Source of the DNA: Paguma larvata
Taxonomy: Eukaryota > Chordata > Mammalia > Carnivora > Viverridae
NCBI GenBank assembly: GCA_030068075.1
Contig: CM057823.1
Coordinates: 19,192,485-19,256,484 of the forward strand
DNA length: 64,000 bases
Direction: 5' to 3'
Shown: in pieces, positions 57,181 through 64,000 of the stretch
Position numbering within the stretch: position 1 is the stretch's first letter
Layout: every line of letters begins with the position of its first letter
The notes under the pieces: generated by a model
What the model saw: the letters and a program-made list of their open reading frames with translations, nothing else
Databases searched by the model: none
What the model was told of the DNA's origin: nothing
Program-made: the position numbers and the translations under genes

Positions 57181-57397
57181 AAGGGCCCCTGGGTAGATGG
57201 CTTACTCATTTGAGTGTCTGACTTTTGGTTTTGGCTCAGGTCGTGATCTCACGGTTCTTGGGTTCAAACCTCACATTGGGCTCTGCACTGACGGTGTGGA
57301 GCCTGCTTGGGATTCTCTTTCCCTCTCTTCCTTCCCAGTTTATGAGCTCTCTCTCAAAAATAAACAAACAAACAAACAAACAACAGCAACAACAACA
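57181..57397 (+). mobile_element. Felid CAN-SINE (cluster 4 of 4), same target
   Basis: A second direct SINE immediately after the previous one: 'gggcccctgggtagatggc', 'gggttcaaacctcac', 'gcactgacggtgtggagcc' (an older body than its neighbour), tail (AAAC)n(AAC)n at 57362-57398. Right flank aactaagagg[c]cttt at 57398-57412 is the third copy of the target, with one change. Confidence 0.96.
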
Positions 57398-57412
57398 AAC
57401 TAAGAGGCCTTT

Positions 57413-57890
57413 GGCGATCTCTTTTTCCGCCATATTTTTTTTTTCTAGTGGAATTCTCTGACCCTCTACTCTGTTGATGGGTACTCCTAGGCAAGGCTGG
57501 CATACAACTTCACTACAACCCAAATCGTCCTAATCAACTGCACTTTGGTGGCCTGAGTGTGAGGTTGCTGACTGTGATTCGAGGCAAAGCTACCTTCAGC
57601 ATATATGAAAACATTTAACCAGCTGTCTTGAACCATTTGATGAATTTCAACCTCCCATTCCAGAGGAGCATCTATACAAAGGAGACCCATGGTCTCAAAG
57701 ATTAATTACATCCAATCATACACTGAACAGGGCAATAGCTGGGACATGTGGGAGAACGCTCAAGCAGAAAAAAAGACCAATCTGTTCTATTTTAACAACT
57801 AGAAAAACTGATTAATGTTAATGAAAGTTGATCTACATGCACTCTAAAATTGTCTCTGGGTGATTAATGTATCAACATGATTAAAAAGAA
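57413..57890. other. Unassigned sequence
   Basis: About 480 bp with no recognised repeat or gene. Confidence 0.5.
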
Positions 57891-57899
57891 CACTAGATG

Positions 57900-58021
57900 G
57901 GCACCTGGGTGATTCAGTCAGGTGAGCATCCGACTCTTGATTTTGGCTCAGGTCATGATCTCATGGTTTGTGAGGTGGAGCCCCACGTTGAGCTCTGTGT
58001 GGACAGTGTGGAGCCTGCTTG

Positions 58022-58052
<31 letters not shown>

Positions 58053-58118
58053 GTCCATCCCCCACATGCACTCTCTCTCCCTCTCTCTCAAAATAAATAA
58101 ATAAACCTAAAAAAAAAC
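57900..58118 (+). mobile_element. Felid CAN-SINE
   Basis: Direct SINE: 'gggcacctgggtgattcagtcag', 'gaggtggagccccac' (B-box mutated), 'gtgtggacagtgtggagcc', (CT)n, A-rich tail. It is the last SINE before FGF20; none follows in the remaining 5.9 kb. Confidence 0.95.
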
Positions 58119-61030
58119 CCAGGAGAACATTTCAGGGGCACAAGAATGTAAATTAATTATTTGTGTTTACTGGGTAGAGTATTCAAAGTTTGCCGCCACA
58201 AACCCAAGGCGATGCACCTGCACCGTGTAACTGGAACATTCCATTACAGCTCCGTGCGCCCTTTGGGGTAGAAATATAAAGAGCATGAAATAGGGTGAAC
58301 CGCTTAGAATCTCCTTAGATCGGACTGGCTTTGGGGTCATGTTCAAATTACTGTGACGTTACCCAAACGTTAAAAATCATATGGTATATAGGATTTTGGT
58401 CAATAGAATTATATTAACATACCTGGCCCCTGTGGGAAACAGCTAATTGTTCAGAGAGAAGGGAGGGCTCTGACAACAGTATAGCCAACCTCACAATAGG
58501 CTCTCAATAGGATTCTTGAGAGAATTAAGCCCCAAGGGACCCATTATGCGTAATACATTAACTTGTATTCTATACATCTAAAATGGTACCAGACATGTTC
58601 CTTGAATTAAGAAATACCACTATTTTCTACATGCGTAGCTTAATTCTCTTGCAAAACTCAGTTGAAAAAAATTAACCAGTCAACATATGGCCACTCTAAT
58701 GAAACTGACTGCAAAACTTGTCCCTGCCCAAAGAACTAAAGTTACGTTGGGCAGAAAATAGTCACAGGAACAATGAAACTTGCTCTAATATGCTTTAAAA
58801 AAAAAAGTGAAGAAAGTGTTTTAAAACCATGTTGTATAATTTATAAGTCCATACTGGAAGAAAAATCGGCATTAGGTATAAACATTACCAGTTTAAAACT
58901 GTCCCTTTATTTCCACATCATTAAATACATATTACCAATCGGGTAAAAAAAGGGTAATTGTTAAGGAAACTTAAATGTCCAAGTGTGACCTGCAGAATTG
59001 TTCTATGCAGCTGGAAATGGATTGTTCAACCAATTAAATGAAATACATGTCTACACCTCCCTTCGACTTCTTCAGCACTGCCCCTGTGCATACTACTAGC
59101 CCACAGTAGGTTCGGTTAGTAGGTCTATCTTGGGAACCTTTGATTAATACTCGTTGTAGGTTCTATGAAAATATTCAGGTTTGTTCTAAAGTACTAGGCA
59201 TGTCACACTAAACCCCTTCTCCGCCAGTGGGAAGATACTGAGCAATTCTAATAATGGGTCAAGAAATTATGTGCATTATAAATTAATCACACCAACCAAC
59301 ATGACACTATTAACTGAGATACTCTAATTAGTCGTGCTGCACTGTTGGCTAGAGGAGCGTGACGTGCCTTTAGTCTCATATAGCATAAATCCTGAGGACC
59401 AAGGCATCATCCTAGGAAACAACAGACTGAGGTTGAGCCCAATTTCAGTTTATAGATCTCTGTAAAATAAACTGAAATGGAAACATCTTATAAGAGTGTT
59501 GACTATCAGAAACTCGAAACCAGGATTTACTTGGACTAAGCCCCCCAGGTGTACTAATTATTTTTGCTGGTGGAAGCAGCAAACACTAAACACATAGGAG
59601 TTGTTTAACGTACTAATTCCTCACTTACCAATAATACGTAATAGCTTTTTAAATTTCATCATTAGAAATTAGAAATAACCTATTTATAGGCATGCCGATT
59701 TATCTATTGAAGTCAGAGTTTTTGGTATGTGTGTGTGTGTGTGTATGATATTTCTGATCATTAGTTAATTTATTTAATTAACTAATTTAGTTAATGGCAA
59801 TTTCCATACACTGGATTATAAATGGAAGTGATAGCCTGAGTGGCTTTCTAACTTTTATATGTTTACAATAGATCTATAATCTAACACGTGGTTGATAGCT
59901 TTAGGTTTCTGAATTGTTTTGATATTTCACTTAATTGAAAAGCAAACTGTTCGGAATTTGCACACCAAAGCTTGACGAAACCCCCCTGTTTTTAGATTTC
60001 TTTTATCATGGCAAAAACTGAAATGAAGCTGGGCAATTGAGAGTATTCTAAGCAAGGAAGAATTGGAAAATACAAGTTAATACAAGATTGTGAATAGAAC
60101 ACTTAAACTGAGAGAAAATTAAAATAAAGAAGCAAAAAGGATGACTCAAGAGCGACATTTTCCACAAGCATCCAGAGATATAAGAAGTTGTTTTCAAACT
60201 CCTGATTTGATAATAAATCCAGTTATTCTTATCCTCCCATATATAAATTAAATATGTTCACACAACACTTCCCTTTAAGAGTATCAAGTGAAATTTATTC
60301 AGATACTTACAAATTCAGCAGGAGCAAATTGTTTTTTCGACCTACGAAGAGCTGCTGATATATAAATACAAGGAAAATGCAAGGTACGGAGACTTCTTAG
60401 CTTTCTGAGAGTTTGTAAAACCATTGCTTCAATCATACTTCCTATCTCAAATCACTACAAGTAGCTCTCACAATAAAAAAAAAAAGAAGTTAATCTGTAT
60501 TCTCATATCTCCAAAATATTTTTTATTGGGTAATGATACATATGGTAGGCCATATTTTATCAGTGTGTGGTCTCTTTAAATTTATAAGACTTCCTCCACA
60601 GTTATAAATTTAGACACCAGCATCATTTTGCAAAAGACTTGAGACACTGCATCATGCTTGCTTGGGGACAGGTACATTAAATACGGGTCTCAAACTTTGA
60701 ACCAAACTCTGGTTGTTTGGTTTTTTTCACTTGTATTTATAGGTAAAAGTAAAAGTAAGTATTTTATTTTGAAAATTATTAAAGTATTACTGCTAAACCA
60801 TTTATTATAATTATTGACATTTATAAAACCAAGTGGTTTTGAGCTGAAACGTGTCCCTTTCATCCGGTAAACACGCATGTGCACACACAACTCCCCTTGT
60901 TGCACATACACATTCGGTGTAGCCTTATTAAAGTTCTATCTTGAACGCCCTATCCTCACCCCACACAGCACCATTAATTTACTGAAGTAATGACAGGTGG
61001 AACTGGTAGGTATAACTCCAAACAGCGTTA
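58119..61030. other. 2.9 kb SINE-free unique block upstream of the FGF20 3' end
   Basis: No gene, SINE or LINE recognised. Two perfect hairpins: 12-bp arms at 59442-59453/59467-59478 and 11-bp arms at 59760-59770/59776-59786 next to a (GT)n run (59728-59745). The block 58150-58330 is comparatively CpG-rich for this window. Confidence 0.5.
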
Positions 61031-61034
61031 AGAC

Positions 61035-61220
61035 CACAGTGGCTCTTGGCCTTCCAAGTATGATCTGTGGTCTAGCAGTACCGAGTATCACCTGGGACAT
61101 TGTTAGAAAAGCCAATTCTCAGATCCACCGCCAACACAGATGTATAATGTAACAAACCCATCCTTCGCCAAGACTACCAGGTGATTTTGTAGGTACGCTA
61201 AAGCTTGAGAAACACTGCTC
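61035..61220 (+). repeat. MER5-type DNA transposon (hAT-Charlie family)
   Basis: 'ggcctt ccaagtatgatctgtggtctagcagtaccgagtatcacctgggacattg' and the right part 'actaccaggtgattttgtaggtacgctaaagcttgagaaacactgctc' match the MER5A layout with its terminal 'ttgagaa[c]cactg' signature. More diverged than its neighbour. Confidence 0.75.
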
Positions 61221-61226
61221 GAGACT

Positions 61227-61400
61227 AGTGATTCTCAAAGTGTGATCTCCAGACCAATGGCATCAGTATTACCTGGGAACCTGTGAAAAATTCAGATTTT
61301 CAGAATTTACCCCAGACCTACACATCAGAAGCTCTGGTACTGGGGCCCAGCAACCTGTGTTTTACCAAGTCTTCCAGGACGGGAACTGGTGGCAGCTGCT
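61227..61400 (+). repeat. MER5A-type DNA transposon
   Basis: 'agtgattctcaaagtgtgatctccagacc', 'catcagtattacctgggaacctgtg', 'gctctggtactggggcccagcaacctgtgttttaccaag' is a clear MER5A pattern, directly after the previous copy and in the same orientation. The right terminal repeat is cut short. Confidence 0.85.
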
Positions 61401-61539
61401 ACCATTGTCATCGGCACATCCTCACTGATGATGCTACGTCTAAGGGTGATGACATTGGCAAGTGCAGGGCAGAAGCAAACGAAACCTATCAAAGGCTTTT
61501 AAGAACCTACCAGATTTGTATCTGCATAGCTCTCTAAAC

Positions 61540-61955
61540 TTACCTGTGACCCTCTCCCCATTTCTCACTAAACTCCAGCCACAAAGCTCTTTCTCACCAC
61601 AGGGAGTTCAGGCTCCTTGTTTCCTCTTCCTGTCAGGCTCTTAATTCTCCTCTGAGGCTGGCTAGTTCCTTCTTATTCTCTACAGCCCATCAAGAATGTC
61701 ACCTCCTTAGGAAAGCCTTCTCTGCCTCACCCTAAGTTTGCTGTTTTCTGTGTCGGAAACTTGCTTTTCCATAGAGCACATCGCAATGCACAATTACGGT
61801 ATTTATTTGTTAGTCGACTTATGAACCATCTGTTTCTCCTACCGGACATTAAGTTCCATGAAGCGCCCACTTGGGTCTTGACCAGCATCTTCCTTCGTGC
61901 CTAATAGTGTCTTCTGTAGAGTAGACTTTCATGAGAACTTACTGAATAAATGACT
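61540..61955 (+). repeat. L2 LINE 3' end
   Basis: Sense L2: 'gaatgtcacctccttaggaaagccttctctgcctcaccc', 'gagcacatcgcaatgcacaatt', 'ggacattaagttccatgaagcg', 'cttactgaataaatgac' at the 3' end. Good order and spacing. Confidence 0.75.
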
Positions 61956-62614
61956 AAACAGGAGATATAACAAAGGTAAGGGAGCATAAGTTGCCTATAA
62001 TATTTGATAATTTTTCACCTCAGAAGTTCTCTAAATATCAAAGTTTTTCCCAGGGAGCTTAGAATTTTGTCACTTAAAAACTATATTAGTAGAATAACTT
62101 TCAGCTAAAAAGGAATGAGACCAAAACACAAAATAAAAATATTTAATTCCCTTTTGAATGTGTGTTGAATTCAATACAATTTGATAAAACATTTTTCTAA
62201 GGCAAAGGAACCACTGTTACACTTAGAAGATAATTGACTGCAAAAATATATATATAGTCTAGGCTATATTTTATTCTTAAAAACAAATTCAAGATTTTAT
62301 TCTATGTTTACTATGTTGCAAAAATGGTGTCTTCTTTACAGCTCAGGACATCAAGACAATGGCACGATAAAGGAATTTTTGTTGGTTTTTTTTTCTTTGC
62401 ATTATCTTCATATACCAGTAAAAAATAAACTCTTCAATAAATAAATATATATAATAAATATTTGCAAAGTGAAAATGTATAAATAGGTCCATCCTTAAAA
62501 AAAAAAATGTTCCATCTTGGTGTGACATGTTCCGTAGGCCATGTTTCATCCAGTTTTTTTTACCTGTAACTCCATAACCTGCAAAATCCTACAAGATCCT
62601 CAGATTTTATGTAG
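61956..62614. other. AT-rich intergenic or distal 3'UTR sequence
   Basis: Nothing recognised. Two further minus-strand AATAAA signals (plus-strand tttatt at 62270-62275 and 62296-62301) mean the FGF20 transcript could extend into this stretch. Confidence 0.4.
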
Positions 62615-63006
62615 CAATAATTTTGGCCAACTGTGTTGATTTATTTCTTCAACATGAAGTATCTGTTTTATAACATAACTTTTAAAGTAAACATAATCCA
62701 GAGAGGTGAGGCACCAGCAGCAAACTAGGTGGGGTTCCCATTATCCACGGTTTAACAGATTTTCAGCTTCAATTTACCAGTAAGGATTGAGCCAGTGTAC
62801 CTAAGGGAACTTAATCCACTTAAAATGAGAGGTCTTGATCTACTTCAAGTCAAAATGTAGGTTTTTTGTCTGTTCTCAACATTCTTTCCAAGGTCAGTCT
62901 CGCGGTAGAAAACATTCTGAGTGTCTTCCTGGGTTATTTTATGACGTGAACTGTAACAAGAAGGAGTGGTCATAGTTTGGTTCTTCAGTAAAGACACTAT
63001 CACACT
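62615..63006 (-). other. FGF20: Probable FGF20 3'UTR
   Basis: Sequence following the FGF20 stop codon on the minus strand. The nearest canonical AATAAA is the complement of 62640-62645, placing cleavage near 62615-62630 and giving a 3'UTR of about 380 nt. Extent inferred from this signal only; more distal signals exist at about 62.3 kb. Confidence 0.5.
62640..62645 (-). terminator. Candidate AATAAA poly(A) signal of FGF20
   Basis: Plus-strand tttatt, that is AATAAA on the coding strand, about 365 nt after the stop codon. Which of the available signals is used is not shown by the sequence. Confidence 0.4.
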
Positions 63007-63252
63007 TCAACTGTACATCAGTATGTCCTTGTACAATTCAGGAACTCTTTCTGGATCCACTGGTCTGGGCAGGAAGTGTGTAAATTTCTGATGTCTTTTG
63101 GACCTGGCTCCATCTCTTGCAGTTCCGTCTTTGTTTAGTGCTACAAAGTACCTGCGGCCAGTGTCTCCGTGTTTGTATATGTTGGATGAATAGGTATTAT
63201 ACCAGTTCTCTTCAAATTGCTCCCTAAAGATGCATTCAGAAGTCAATTTCTC
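63007..63252 (-). CDS. FGF20: FGF20, last coding exon (exon 3), partial gene
   Basis: Fibroblast growth factor 20, a secreted paracrine ligand of the FGF9/16/20 subfamily that signals through FGFR tyrosine kinases with heparan sulfate. It acts in inner-ear, kidney, hair-follicle and dopaminergic neuron biology. The exon encodes 81 residues plus TGA (63007-63009). It starts at Glu-Lys-Leu-Thr-Ser-Glu-Cys and includes '[16 protein letters not shown]', the '[12 protein letters not shown]' strand, the basic '[18 protein letters not shown]' heparin-contact stretch and the tail '[10 protein letters not shown]'. The isoleucine-based details and the '[16 protein letters not shown]' wording match FGF20 rather than FGF9 or FGF16. 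The start is set by the acceptor (coding-strand 'tgtcttatag' before GAG), phase 0. Exons 1-2 are off the right edge. From memory of human FGF20 I see about three changes, including Pro to Ala in 'DGTARDG'. Confidence 0.97.
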   Translation of the reverse strand, partial: EKLTSECIFREQFEENWYNTYSSNIYKHGDTGRRYFVALNKDGTARDGARSKRHQKFTHFLPRPVDPERVPELYKDILMYS

Positions 63253-64000
63253 CTATAAGACAGAAGGTAACTACCATTAAAAAAAATACCTTTGAGAGAA
63301 TTTCCTTAGCAAAGTCTCATCGCTCTATTTTCATTGCTTTGCCTATATATCTTTGTCGAAGAAGAAAAAAGGAGCCATTGGTTTTGCTTTATTTTGTTTT
63401 AGTTCTTATGTTGTCTGGAATTGTTTCTCCCAGGCAACTAAACATCCCAGAAGTCTAGTTCAAAGAACTTTCAATTAAACATCAATTCTCAGTTTTATTT
63501 TCAAATACTCCATAAACAGCCAGAACTTTCCCATGCTCCATTATAACTCCCTCCTACCGCCATCCCCACCAAAGAGGCCTGTAGTTTATCTTGTTCTGTG
63601 TTAGATGCCAAAGTTCTACAAAGCACGTTTCCACTATCATTTTGAAACATTTCAAGATCTTGCTAACATCCAAATTCCTAATTCAAAAGCATCATTCCAA
63701 ATCATGTATCTTCTCTTTACGTATTTATTAATTGTTTGACGATACATTCCCCATCATTAACTTCGACCTAGATGTTACTATTAGGTAAATGTAGCAAATG
63801 CCCAGTGATTTCTTGCCTTTTCAAGATGGACTATATATTATCCTAAGGGACAGACCACAGTTGCTTTTTGAATCATGGCTCTTGTAATTATCAAGACTGC
63901 AGATACGGTCAAACTAGTATGGCTGCCATTTTCTGTCGTTGCTTACGTTATCCTAAGACTTCACTCACTCATTTCCAAGTACGAAGGTCAGCAAGGCATA
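63253..64000 (-). other. FGF20: 3' part of FGF20 intron 2, with splice acceptor
   Basis: Intronic sequence upstream of the last exon on the coding strand. The acceptor AG is the complement of 63253-63254, preceded on the coding strand by a pyrimidine-rich 'ttaccttctgtcttatag'. No repeat recognised within the 748 bases visible. Confidence 0.85.

Noticed and set aside
62615..63006. A miR-433 site in the FGF20 3'UTR, discussed in the human gene
   Set aside because: I looked for the seed complement (tcatgat on the plus strand) between about 62.0 and 63.0 kb and did not see it. I cannot rule it out elsewhere or conclude function.

Overview
This is nuclear DNA of a cat-family carnivore (Felidae, or a very close feliform). 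At least 34 copies of a roughly 200-bp tRNA-derived CAN-SINE are spread over both strands. They carry the felid-type body (a 'gctgacagctcagagcctgg' block followed by a CT-rich stretch and an 'aaaataaataaacattaaaa' tail), not the canid or bear/weasel form. Carnivore L1 3' ends, ancient L1M, L2, MIR and MER5 fragments fill much of the rest. There are no prokaryotic genes, operons, CRISPR arrays or tRNA/rRNA genes.

The one gene I can name is at the right edge on the minus strand: the last coding exon of FGF20 (63007-63252), with its splice acceptor, the 3' end of intron 2 (63253 to the window end) and a probable 3'UTR reaching left to about 62.6 kb. Exons 1-2 lie beyond the window. The other ~62 kb is downstream of FGF20. 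In human 8p22 the downstream side of FGF20 is the large gene-poor interval towards MSR1, and the absence of any other gene here fits that arrangement.

Layout: 0-5.5 kb, a young L1 3' end with a perfect target-site duplication (TSD), a long ancient L1M and SINEs. 5.5-11 kb, mostly unique sequence. 11-16.8 kb, SINE-rich, with a SINE nested inverted inside another SINE. 16.8-20.4 kb, the longest block almost free of repeats. 20.4-43.5 kb, mixed SINE, MIR, L2 and L1, with L1 copies at 25 and 30 kb. 45.4-46.5 kb, a decayed endogenous retrovirus pol remnant. 47-52.7 kb, a nested stack: an ancient L1 hosts a SINE, which hosts an L1 that keeps its 5' end, ORF1 and the ORF2 endonuclease but lacks the reverse transcriptase, 3'UTR and poly(A), yet is flanked by a perfect 15-bp duplication of the SINE. 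A second young L1 and further SINEs hit the same host. 56.2-57.4 kb, four SINEs back to back, two of them inserted at the same target so that the duplicated site occurs three times. 58.1-61 kb, SINE-free unique sequence. 61-62 kb, two tandem MER5 copies and an L2. 62.6-64 kb, the FGF20 3' end.

Coordinates come from reading the sequence by eye. Names of young SINEs and L1s are secure. Names of ancient repeats (MIR, L2, MER5, L1M, LTR-like) rest on remembered consensus patterns and carry lower confidence. I found no undescribed molecular system. The most unusual objects are the 3'-truncated L1 with a TSD, the twice-hit SINE target, and an alanine in FGF20 where I recall a proline conserved across its paralogues.
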